From: Bacteroidaceae bacterium
GTDB lineage: Bacteria > Bacteroidota > Bacteroidia > Bacteroidales > Bacteroidaceae
Direction of reading: 5' to 3'
Assembly (NCBI GenBank): GCA_017555845.1
Contig: JAFZFO010000055.1
Location: 1-64,000, forward strand
Length of the DNA: 64,000 nucleotides
Shown here: positions 47,025 to 54,537 of the stretch, in pieces
Position numbering within the stretch: the stretch's first letter is position 1
Layout of the letters: each line of letters begins with the position of its first letter
The notes under the pieces: generated by a model
What the model was told of the DNA's origin: nothing
Databases searched by the model: none
Seen by the model: only the letters and a program-made list of their open reading frames with translations
Position numbers and translations under genes: made by a program

Positions 47025-48083
47025 TTAGTCATACTTATTTATGATATCATGGTTGTAATAATCCATAAACCTGTTCAATGTCCGTGTCTTGAAATATAAC
47101 AAATGACTTTCATCACTTGCGATATTAAACTTTGTCATTAGACGACGATGTACATTGATAAAATCTTTGAAAGTTTTTTTATCATCGTCCAATGCCTTGA
47201 CCTTCTCGTCATATGTAAAATCATATTCAAGGTTATTGTCCGGCTTTATGTTTTCACGTATATTGTTGAAGCCATTCTCAACATCATTCCATCCACATAC
47301 ATCATCGCTCCAAATTGATGTATCTTTGCAATAAAGGAATACAAGAGATTTCAAGCGCTGGTTCATTATGTCAAAATCATAGTTGTTCCAAAAAGTAGCC
47401 TTTAATTTGTATTGGAATTTTCCCAAAACAATTTTCTCAAAAGTATTTGAAGTTGATTCACAATATGAATACCAACTCTTACATTCCTGCTCGAACAAAG
47501 CCAACAAACTGGGTTCTGTTATCGATTCAACAAGTTTGTTTTCGTACATATTAAGCAGGAATTCATTCATAAGACGTGCCAAGGCAGATTTGCGCCGTAT
47601 CTGGTAACCATCCGTTTCTACATCAAAACACAAGAGAGAATCAACTTGCTGCTTTAGGTTAAGAAACTCTGTGTATTTATCTTCCTTGGTAGTCTGCAAC
47701 GGGTAAAACTTATTGAGCCTCCATTGGATCAAATGATGATTATTGCGTAGAGAATCAGGAGCATCGTAAAATAACGACAATAAGTCGTTTATGGCTTTGT
47801 CATGTTCCCTTGAGAGTTGATCAAAGAAGTATATGTAATCATCCCGTCTATTACTGAACCAATGTTCCCATAGAGGCTCGTTTTGCCTACATAGTTCCTC
47901 GTTTATATATTTTCGAGCAGTTTCGACATGAATGCTTGACGGATATTTTGAAATAAAATTCTCATAACCGGCAATATCATTCTTTTTTATACTATTGAAT
48001 TTCTGAGTGTGGTTTGCATCACATGATGCAAGCAACAATATAAGAACTATTCCAGTTAAAAAGTTTGTTTTTATGAAATTCAT
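47025..48083 (-). CDS. AT-rich island lipoprotein, unknown function
   Basis: From the chosen ATG at 48083 the 352-residue protein has a lipoprotein signal ending in LLASC near residue 20. A segment FNSIKKNDIAGYENFISKYPSSIHVETARKYI resembles the helical repeat seen in outer-membrane lipoproteins of the YfiO/TPR type; it is split here by its centre G-Y-E-N. The rest is helical and charged with no recognised motif. A longer in-frame start at 48176 would bury the signal. It is the last gene of the minus-strand unit, 108 bases after the ExoX-like gene. Confidence 0.65.
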   Translation of the reverse strand: MNFIKTNFLTGIVLILLLASCDANHTQKFNSIKKNDIAGYENFISKYPSSIHVETARKYINEELCRQNEPLWEHWFSNRRDDYIYFFDQLSREHDKAINDLLSLFYDAPDSLRNNHHLIQWRLNKFYPLQTTKEDKYTEFLNLKQQVDSLLCFDVETDGYQIRRKSALARLMNEFLLNMYENKLVESITEPSLLALFEQECKSWYSYCESTSNTFEKIVLGKFQYKLKATFWNNYDFDIMNQRLKSLVFLYCKDTSIWSDDVCGWNDVENGFNNIRENIKPDNNLEYDFTYDEKVKALDDDKKTFKDFINVHRRLMTKFNIASDESHLLYFKTRTLNRFMDYYNHDIINKYD

Positions 48084-48191
48084 TTTCTTGAGTTCGATAA
48101 AGAGCCTTATGATTGTAAAATATACATACTCAACTAAATAATCTATGTTGTCTGTTATATTCTCATATTTACACAAATATTCAATATAATC

Positions 48192-48440
48192 TTAGTAATC
48201 ATCACACATCTCTGAAGATTCAAATACATGCGGTAAGAAGTTCTGAGGAATAATAAAATCAGGGAACAACTCTCTAATCTGGGACAAAGTTTCTTCACTA
48301 ACGACAAACTCAGAGATGTTATTCATACACCAATAAACATATGATTGATCCTTATGAATAACACTCCACAACGACTCGCCTCTGTGTTTACCAAAACAGA
48401 AAACACTCGTAATGTTTTCAAAATAAAATTTATCTTTCAT
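48192..48440 (-). CDS. ExoX C-terminal-like small protein
   Basis: This 82-residue protein contains FGKHRGESLWSVIHKD then SYVYWCMNN, the pattern of the ExoX-like C-terminal domain (GKYKGxxxxEIxxxDPxYxxWL). That domain accompanies nucleases and other DNA-related proteins, but no exonuclease domain is present here, so the protein is a stand-alone version. It overlaps the preceding gene by 11 bases, which suggests translational coupling. Confidence 0.6.
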   Translation of the reverse strand: MKDKFYFENITSVFCFGKHRGESLWSVIHKDQSYVYWCMNNISEFVVSEETLSQIRELFPDFIIPQNFLPHVFESSEMCDDY

Positions 48441-49053
48441 TATCGTTCTCAGAGAAGACCCTTACTACTTCTTTCGAATGGAATACTACATAACTTATAG
48501 TTCCTGTAACTTTATTTATATATGCACATAGGCAAAGAAAGTCATCAGAGATTGCTGTCATATTTTCAATACCACAAGAGAACTCACAATCATCCTCTTT
48601 ACCGGTATAGCAAATATCTTCCTCATAATTAAACAATCCATCCAACTTATTAGAATCTTGCAGAATATTTTTCAGCTGTTCACCATCATATGGATACTTA
48701 CACTTTTTCTTTTGAAGCAAAGAACTTGGTATCTCATCAAAAACCGAATAGACAAAAATATTTCTTTCAAGTTTATATTTTTTATCCTTTGCACTCGAAA
48801 TTCTTTTAAAGAAAGGATACACCGGTGTATCCCTAGAGAATTGAACAAGATTTGGAGCTACATATAAAGAGCTGTTCAAGTTAACACTCAACCCATAATC
48901 AGATTGACGCAAATAGTTGTGTGTGTATGGTATAAATCCAACAAGTTCCATTTCTTCCGAGAAATACGTTGAACGCACTTTACCATTTGCCACTTGTCCC
49001 CCCTTCTCCCTTAACAAATTAAAAAGAGTGCATTTATCTAATTCTGATATCAT
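48430..49053 (-). CDS. Unknown island protein
   Basis: This 207-residue protein has no signal peptide and no motif I recognise. It has a cysteine cluster region near residues 145-165 (EEDICYTGKEDDCEFSCGIE) and a hydrophobic C-terminal third (DDFLCLCAYINKVTGTISYV) ending in a charged tail. Codon use is AT-rich like its neighbours. It overlaps the ExoX-like gene by 11 bases and starts 21 bases after the previous gene. Confidence 0.55.
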   Translation of the reverse strand: MISELDKCTLFNLLREKGGQVANGKVRSTYFSEEMELVGFIPYTHNYLRQSDYGLSVNLNSSLYVAPNLVQFSRDTPVYPFFKRISSAKDKKYKLERNIFVYSVFDEIPSSLLQKKKCKYPYDGEQLKNILQDSNKLDGLFNYEEDICYTGKEDDCEFSCGIENMTAISDDFLCLCAYINKVTGTISYVVFHSKEVVRVFSENDNER

Positions 49054-49074
49054 ATTACACTTTATTAAAAATTT

Positions 49075-49743
49075 CTACTCTTCAAAAAGGAACGGTTCAC
49101 TTGAATTAAATTTCTTGTCTAAGTGTTCATACACCTTTATTGCATAACTGAAAAAATCATCATTACCAACAATCCGTTTCAAAGCATCAACTTCCGATTC
49201 TAATTCTTTTTTCCAAACATTCAAATTTGCATCCCATAACCCAAATTCATTGTATGTTTTATGCATAATATATTCTATACCTTTTACCACAGCGTACTTC
49301 TTTGAGTCTACGTCTTCAAAACAGAACAGATCTAAAGGATTATAAGGGCTTTTGAAAGACAACAAGCAATCCTCAACAACCTTTGCCATACAATCCCTTC
49401 CATCATGTAACAAGACAATTATTGTAGGCAGATTTTGAGCGTTAACATTAGTTTTTAATTGTTTCATAAAACAATAAAAGCTCACAGCACAAGCAATCAT
49501 GCCTGTATTATAATTATAATAATGCGGATACCTTTTAGCAAAACCACTAGTTACTAATGATGTTAAAACGATGGACAACTTCAAAGGATTTCTCAACGTA
49601 ACAATATCTCGTGGAGATTCTATTAACGCATGCAACAACATCATAAAGGATGCTACCGTTTTTGTATCTGTATAGTCAGAACTTTCCCTGAGTGCAACTA
49701 TTACAGAATCAACAGCATTTTTAATTCCTAGACCATTTCCCAT
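49075..49743 (-). CDS. Unknown helical island protein (paralogue-like B)
   Basis: This 222-residue protein looks all-helical and cytoplasmic. Part of it (RNPLKLSIVLTSLVTSG, ACAVSFYCFMKQL, IIVLLHDGRDCMAKVVEDC) lines up in order with the neighbouring 241-residue protein, so the two may be paralogues. The function is unknown. It starts 27 bases after the upstream gene and 21 bases before the downstream gene. Confidence 0.55.
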   Translation of the reverse strand: MGNGLGIKNAVDSVIVALRESSDYTDTKTVASFMMLLHALIESPRDIVTLRNPLKLSIVLTSLVTSGFAKRYPHYYNYNTGMIACAVSFYCFMKQLKTNVNAQNLPTIIVLLHDGRDCMAKVVEDCLLSFKSPYNPLDLFCFEDVDSKKYAVVKGIEYIMHKTYNEFGLWDANLNVWKKELESEVDALKRIVGNDDFFSYAIKVYEHLDKKFNSSEPFLFEE

Positions 49744-49770
49744 TGTATAATCTTTTAGAAGTTAGTCATA

Positions 49771-50496
49771 TCACAAAATACGGTATAATTGAGCAATGCG
49801 ACGCTCAAATGGCGTGTTAACACTTTCGCGAACAAACTCTGAAAACATTTCGTACACTTGCTCCATTGAGACCTGGACTAGTGGCCATTCAACACCATAT
49901 TTCCCACTTTTTACTATTTTCATATATCGCGATGTGTCCGATGAAGAAATAAAGGAATGTTTAGCTTTTGAAGAACTCCTCTCAATACAATAAAAAGCAA
50001 GAAGCTTCAGCACATCCATTTCAAAAGCCCATGCATCCATACTCTGAGCAAGCATTCTATGAAATACAAGAGGCTGCCCGTATAATTCTTGACATCTTTG
50101 TTCACAGAATTTGTGTACAATTCCTTTCATCACCCATTCATTATCTTCTATCAGAAGCAACATACGTATTGAGGCGCATTGGGACTCACTCTCTGACAAG
50201 TTTTCCTTCATAACTCTACAGAAGCAAAACAAAGCATTCTCTATAATACTGGTATAATAATCAATATTATTTGAATAATATTTAGCAAAGTAAGCGAATA
50301 CGCATCCCAACAAATATGGATGCTCACTTTCGACCAAACAAGTTGGCGGGAAAGTTGCACAAGCATTGTAAACAAGATGAGCCTTCTTCAGAAAGTCATC
50401 GCTTTGAATACCTCCTCTCTCAAAATCTTGAATAGCAGAAACCAAAATTTTAGGATCAACCATAACACTATCGTTTTTTACCGCATCAGCCCCCAT
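49771..50496 (-). CDS. Unknown helical island protein (paralogue-like A)
   Basis: This 241-residue protein is the first of five co-oriented genes. It looks all-helical, without signal peptide or membrane helices. EHPYLLGCVFAYFAKYY, ENALFCFCRVMK and IRMLLLIEDNEWVMKGIVHKF parallel the 222-residue product of the next gene. The start may be ATG 50496 or ATG 50463. Directly upstream lies the terminator of a candidate structured RNA, so expression may depend on read-through or on an unseen promoter. Confidence 0.55.
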   Translation of the reverse strand: MGADAVKNDSVMVDPKILVSAIQDFERGGIQSDDFLKKAHLVYNACATFPPTCLVESEHPYLLGCVFAYFAKYYSNNIDYYTSIIENALFCFCRVMKENLSESESQCASIRMLLLIEDNEWVMKGIVHKFCEQRCQELYGQPLVFHRMLAQSMDAWAFEMDVLKLLAFYCIERSSSKAKHSFISSSDTSRYMKIVKSGKYGVEWPLVQVSMEQVYEMFSEFVRESVNTPFERRIAQLYRIL

Positions 50497-50510
50497 AATA
50501 CAGATATCAA

Positions 50511-50749
50511 CAAAAAGAAAGCGTGGGAACTATTGTAGTTACCACGCTGAGGCTCTGGACTGCCCACTACCAAGTAACAAACAACAGCCCACGCCAAAAG
50601 ATATATATCCACCACTGGTGTACATATAACAATGACGTGAGCACCTTGCTCGTTATCCTTGGAAGTTGAAATTGTCCAGATTTCAGCGCAGGATAAAAAC
50701 AAAACGCTCTTTATAATATGTCACTCCTGCCACCTACACGGGCCTGAGC
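50511..50749 (-). ncRNA. Candidate structured RNA (6S-like)
   Basis: The minus strand reads as a self-contained RNA of about 239 bases. It has a promoter just upstream (see 50754-50785) and a terminator at its 3' end: AGCGTGG, AACT, a five-base loop, AGTT, CCACGCT, then TTTCTTTTTG at 50511-50548. The first eight bases (GCTCAGGC) can pair with GCCTCAGC at 50546-50553, seven of eight pairs, giving a closing stem for a domain of about 200 bases. Length, closing stem and a GGGCAGTCCAGAGCC segment are reminiscent of 6S RNA, which binds RNA polymerase. No convincing protein is encoded; a 74-codon frame overlapping it crosses the terminator. The 6S identity is a guess; the RNA itself is better supported. 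Confidence 0.55.
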
Positions 50750-50753
50750 ATTA

Positions 50754-50785
50754 CAAATGTAGTGCAAGTAAATGAAATAAAGCAA
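50754..50785 (-). promoter_or_regulatory. Promoter of the structured RNA
   Basis: On the minus strand TTG (50785-50783), a 21-base spacer and TACATTTG (50761-50754) match the Bacteroidetes promoter exactly. Transcription would begin near 50749. Confidence 0.75.
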
Positions 50786-50982
50786 ATTTATTTGCTATTA
50801 TTTTGCAATGGGTGCAACCAACATTAAATCAGACATAATAAAAAAGCGTTTATAAGAGCAAGTTGTTGTTTGTTATTTCAATGACACCGCTAATATACAA
50901 GAAGGGAACTGCATACGAATTGCTATTTTGCAACAACATAAGCAGGCAAAAGGATACCGACTTACCAAAATCCCCCTCCTTT

Positions 50983-51013
50983 TTGCCAATAACCGCCTAT
51001 TTTTGTATCTTCG
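50983..51013 (+). promoter_or_regulatory. Possible variant promoter of the ABC-F gene
   Basis: TTG (50983-50985) and TATCTTCG (51006-51013) are 20 bases apart; the -7 box is the TAnnTTCG variant. The chosen ABC-F start is 17 bases downstream. Confidence 0.5.
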
Positions 51014-51030
51014 CAAGCAAAATTCAGATT

Positions 51031-52902
51031 ATGGCTATAGACCTGCAGATAGAGAATATTTCAAAGAGTTTCGGTGACCTGGTGCTGTTCAATGACATAT
51101 CGTTCACCGTGGAGGAGCGTCAGCGCATCGGACTCATTGCCCGCAACGGAAAGGGCAAGAGTACGCTGTTGAAGATAATAGCCGGCGAAGAACCGCTTGA
51201 TGACGGAAAGATAACTTTGCGCGGTGGCGTCAGGGTAGGCTATCTTGAGCAGGAGCCCGATTTCAACGGTGATCTCACTGTCATCGAGGCCTGTCTGCAA
51301 CGCAATATTGAAAAGGCCGGTGTCATAGCACGTTATGAGGATGCGCTTGAACGTGGCGACCATGATGCGCTCCCCCGCTTGATGGAGGAGATGGACCGTC
51401 TTGAGGCTTGGGATTATGAGACACGCGCAAAGCAGGTGCTATCGAAACTGAAGATAGAGCGTTTCAACCAACCGATAAAGGAACTTTCAGGCGGTCAAAA
51501 GAAACGTGTGGCATTGGCGTCGGTGCTCATTGATGAACCACAGCTGATGATTCTTGATGAGCCTACCAACCACCTTGATATGGAGATGGTGGAGTGGCTC
51601 GAGGAGTATCTCTCACGCCTTACCGGCAGTCTGCTCATGGTAACCCACGACCGCTATTTCCTTGACAATGTCTGCAACGAGATAATTGAGATTGACGATA
51701 ACCGTGTCTATCGCTACAAGGGCAACTACAGCCTTTTCCTGCAAAAGCGTGAGGAACGCCTGCAGAACCTGGCTGCCGAAACGGCACGTGCGCGCAACCT
51801 GCTCCGCAAGGAACTCGACTGGATGCGTCGTCAGCCACAGGCGCGTGCCCACAAGGCGAAATACCGTATTGATGCGTTCTATAAACTTGAGGAGAAGGCA
51901 GCTGCCATGCGCGATGACAGCAAGGTGTCGCTTGAGATAAAATCGCAGTACATCGGTAACAAGATTTTTGTCATGAAGGCTTTGTCAAAGGCTTTCGGCG
52001 ACAAGGTTATTGCAAAGGACTTTTTCTACACCTTTGCGAGGTACGAGAAACTGGGTATTGTGGGCAATAACGGTACCGGAAAGTCCACATTCATAAAGAT
52101 GCTGCTTGGCCGTGTCGCTCCCGACAATGGAATCATTGAGGTGGGCGAGACTGTGAAGTGGGGTTATTATAGTCAGGATGGTCTTGCATTCAATGAACAG
52201 ATGAAGGTCATTGATGTTGTGAAGGATATCGCCGAGGTAATCCCCGTTGCCGGCAAGATGCTTACGGCATCGCAGTTCCTGCAACATTTCCTCTTTCCAC
52301 CCGAAAAGCAGTATAGCTATGTCTACAAGCTCAGTGGCGGCGAGAAACGCCGCTTGTACCTGTGTACCGTGCTTATGGCAAACCCTAACTTCCTTGTACT
52401 TGACGAGCCTACCAACGACCTTGACATTGAGACCTTGCAGGTGCTCGAGGAGTATCTGTGTGACTTCAAGGGGTGTGTGATAGTAGTGAGCCATGACCGT
52501 TATTTCATGGACAAGGTGGTTGACCACATCTTTGTGTTCAACGGCAATGGCGACATAAAGGACTTCCCCGGCAACTATACCGACTGGCGTGACTGGCGCG
52601 AGGAAGAGAGGGCTGCAGCAGCAAAGGCTGCCGCTGCAAAAGCAACAAAGGAGAGTGCTCCCAAGCAAGGATATCGTGCCGAGTCGAAACGCAAGCTGTC
52701 GTTCAAGGAACGTAAGGAGTATGAGAGCCTTGAGATGGAGATTATGGAACTTGAGGAGGAGAAGAGTGCAATTGAGCAGGAACTCTGTAGCGGCACGCTT
52801 GGAAATGATGAGCTGCTCGCAAAGTCAATGCGCATACAGGATGTAATAGCGCTCATTGATGAAAAGACCATGCGCTGGCTTGAGCTCAGCGAATTCGCGT
52901 AA
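51031..52902 (+). CDS. ABC-F ATPase (Uup-like)
   Basis: ABC-F proteins carry two ABC ATPase domains without membrane parts and act on ribosomes. From ATG 51031 the product is 623 residues: ABC1 has GRNGKGKS-type Walker A (ARNGKGKST) and LSGGQKKRVALA, ABC2 has GNNGTGKST and LSGGEKRRLYL. A C-terminal coiled coil at about 540-610 resembles Uup. An in-frame ATG at 50863 lies upstream of the promoter and would add an unlikely leader. The gene follows the structured RNA divergently. Confidence 0.9.
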   Translation: MAIDLQIENISKSFGDLVLFNDISFTVEERQRIGLIARNGKGKSTLLKIIAGEEPLDDGKITLRGGVRVGYLEQEPDFNGDLTVIEACLQRNIEKAGVIARYEDALERGDHDALPRLMEEMDRLEAWDYETRAKQVLSKLKIERFNQPIKELSGGQKKRVALASVLIDEPQLMILDEPTNHLDMEMVEWLEEYLSRLTGSLLMVTHDRYFLDNVCNEIIEIDDNRVYRYKGNYSLFLQKREERLQNLAAETARARNLLRKELDWMRRQPQARAHKAKYRIDAFYKLEEKAAAMRDDSKVSLEIKSQYIGNKIFVMKALSKAFGDKVIAKDFFYTFARYEKLGIVGNNGTGKSTFIKMLLGRVAPDNGIIEVGETVKWGYYSQDGLAFNEQMKVIDVVKDIAEVIPVAGKMLTASQFLQHFLFPPEKQYSYVYKLSGGEKRRLYLCTVLMANPNFLVLDEPTNDLDIETLQVLEEYLCDFKGCVIVVSHDRYFMDKVVDHIFVFNGNGDIKDFPGNYTDWRDWREEERAAAAKAAAAKATKESAPKQGYRAESKRKLSFKERKEYESLEMEIMELEEEKSAIEQELCSGTLGNDELLAKSMRIQDVIALIDEKTMRWLELSEFA

Positions 52903-52904
52903 CA

Positions 52905-52935
52905 AGCTGAAAAGTGAAAACGGAAAGGTGAAAGC
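52905..52935. repeat. GTGAAA/GGTGAAAG intergenic repeat
   Basis: GCTGAAAAGTGAAAACGGAA followed by AGGTGAAAGC belongs to the same low-complexity family as the repeats at 40104, 46050 and 54412. Confidence 0.45.
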
Positions 52936-52999
52936 TGCGATAGGTATACAAACTTTTTCCTGTTTGCAATAACTTGCGCTTTTTTGCGTTATATCATAA

Positions 53000-53701
53000 A
53001 TGAAAAGAGTCTTAACATACATATTGTTACTGTTGTTGCCGCTGTGTGCGGTGGCGCAGGAACGTAAGGTGCAGAACAAACCGTATATCGATTTCCGTCG
53101 TCTGCACTATGGCTTTTTTATAGGTTTCCATGCGCAGGATATGGAGTTCGCGAACAATGGTTTTGTAACCGAGAATGGCGAGACATGGTATGCCGATATC
53201 GCAAACTATAATCCGGGTTTCAGTGTAGGCGTACTTGCCGATTTGAGGTTGAATACATATCTCTCCATGCGCGCAATACCTACAATGCACTTTGGGCAGA
53301 ATACCGTTTATTTCCGTGAACAGAACAGTGGCGAAACATCAAAACAGTCGTTGAAAACGACATATATTGCAGTGCCGGTGCATGTGAAGTTTGCGGCAGA
53401 ACGTTTCAACAACTATCGCCCCTATGTGGTAACCGGTGTCAGTCCAATGTGGAACCTGACCGTGAAGAAACAACAGCAACTCCTGCTCAAGAAATTCGAT
53501 TTCATGATTGAGGTGGGTGCCGGTTGCGACTTCTATCTCCCGTTCTTCAAGTTGATTCCTGAATTGAAGTTCTCTTTCAGTCCGTTGAGCGTCCTGAACA
53601 AGCAACGTAACGACTTGCTCGATGCCAACTATATGAAATTCACAGAGTCGGTAGAAGCGGTTACGAGCAAGATGATTACCTTGTCACTTTATTTCGAATA
53701 A
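53000..53701 (+). CDS. PorT-like outer-membrane beta-barrel protein
   Basis: The 233-residue protein has a signal peptide ending at AVAQ and a beta-barrel pattern ending in aromatic strand MITLSLYFE. The opening NKPYIDFRRLHYGFFIGFHAQD and the conserved NPGFSVGVLADLRL section are like PorT, an outer-membrane component of the type IX secretion system. No other type IX genes are in the window, so the system's presence is not shown. It lies downstream of the ABC-F gene. Confidence 0.75.
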   Translation: MKRVLTYILLLLLPLCAVAQERKVQNKPYIDFRRLHYGFFIGFHAQDMEFANNGFVTENGETWYADIANYNPGFSVGVLADLRLNTYLSMRAIPTMHFGQNTVYFREQNSGETSKQSLKTTYIAVPVHVKFAAERFNNYRPYVVTGVSPMWNLTVKKQQQLLLKKFDFMIEVGAGCDFYLPFFKLIPELKFSFSPLSVLNKQRNDLLDANYMKFTESVEAVTSKMITLSLYFE

Positions 53702-53716
53702 ATTGTAGTCTTGCTG

Positions 53717-53800
53717 TCATTCCCGGTATCGCGGGCTTTGAGATTTTTGACTTTAGCCCCTGCGGGCGTCGACCGTTGGTTCACTTCGTTCAAAATGACA
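53717..53800. repeat. Imperfect inverted repeat with TGTCATT/AATGACA ends
   Basis: TGTCATT at 53717-53723 and AATGACA at 53794-53800 bound a segment with further complementarity (CGCGGGCTTTGAG and GCCCCTGCGGGCG). Stretches of this style are common between genes of Bacteroidales; 29150-29213 is a similar one. Confidence 0.45.
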
Positions 53801-53822
53801 AAATACAGATATTTTATAACTT

Positions 53823-54449
53823 ATGGATGGTATGCGTAAAATGATGTATGTCCACGGCTTTGCATCGTCGGGCAGTTCGGGTACGGTCATGAATCTGCGC
53901 CGCAGCCTTCCGGGGTGGCGTGTCATTGCTCCCGACCTGCCGGTTGATCCTTTTGAGGCGTTGGAGCTGTTACGCACCATCGTAAAGGAGGAGAATCCTG
54001 AGATTGTGGTAGGTACATCCATGGGAGGCATGTATACCCAGCAATTGTGGGGTGTGCCACGCATTGTGGTAAACCCATCGTTCGAGATGTCACGTTCCCT
54101 GCTCTTCGGCAAGATGGGCCGCAACAAATATATGTCAAAGCGCAAGGATGGCGCAACGGAATTCCGTATAGATAAGGCTGTTGTCGAGCGCTTCAAGGAG
54201 ATGGAGAAACATCAGTTCGACGGTATTAATGAAGATGAGAAACAGCTTGTCATGGGCCTTTTTGGAGACAAGGATCCCGTTGTGCATTTCTATCCTTTGA
54301 TGGCTGAACTCTATGGTGAGGAACGTTGCCGTTGGTTCAATGGCGAACATCGCCTCAATGACAAGGTGGTTGACAAGGTGCTGTTGCCGCTTATAAAAGA
54401 AATGGTAGCAAGTGATGTGAAAGGTGAATGGTTAAAGGTAAAAGGTTAA
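53823..54449 (+). CDS. YqiA-like alpha/beta hydrolase
   Basis: This 208-residue protein is of the YqiA/UPF0227 esterase type. The nucleophile serine is in VGTSMGGMYTQQ, an aspartate in FGDKDPVVHFYP, and the histidine in FNGEHRLND. It has no signal peptide, so it is cytoplasmic. Its last 10 residues (VKGEWLKVKG) are encoded by the intergenic GTGAAAGGT repeat, so the C-terminal tail is probably a by-product of the repeat invading the stop region. Confidence 0.82.
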   Translation: MDGMRKMMYVHGFASSGSSGTVMNLRRSLPGWRVIAPDLPVDPFEALELLRTIVKEENPEIVVGTSMGGMYTQQLWGVPRIVVNPSFEMSRSLLFGKMGRNKYMSKRKDGATEFRIDKAVVERFKEMEKHQFDGINEDEKQLVMGLFGDKDPVVHFYPLMAELYGEERCRWFNGEHRLNDKVVDKVLLPLIKEMVASDVKGEWLKVKG

Positions 54450-54479
54450 AGACGAACTTTGGCTTTTACCTTTTAACAT
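54412..54479. repeat. GTGAAAGGTGAATGG inverted repeat overlapping the hydrolase end
   Basis: AAGGTAAAAGGTTAAAG pairs imperfectly with CTTTTACCTTTTAAC. The repeat carries the last codons and stop of the hydrolase gene and ends before the TonB-dependent receptor gene. Confidence 0.55.
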
Positions 54480-54509
54480 TCTGTAAGCGGGTATTTCCTT
54501 TATTTTTGC

Positions 54510-54517
54510 TATCTTCG
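54510..54517 (+). promoter_or_regulatory. Possible variant -7 box of the receptor gene
   Basis: TATCTTCG lies 21 bases before the TTG start of the receptor and is of the TAnnTTCG type. No -33 TTG is obvious. Confidence 0.35.
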
Positions 54518-54537
54518 CGTTCTATTACTGAACAACG

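Noticed and set aside
50478..50702. 74-codon minus-strand frame over the structured RNA
   Set aside because: It runs through the RNA's terminator hairpin and into the next gene's start; the RNA explanation accounts for the promoter and terminator better.
50863..51030. Longer start of the ABC-F protein at 50863
   Set aside because: It lies upstream of the promoter-like boxes, and the extension has no family similarity; ATG 51031 gives the normal ABC-F N-terminus.
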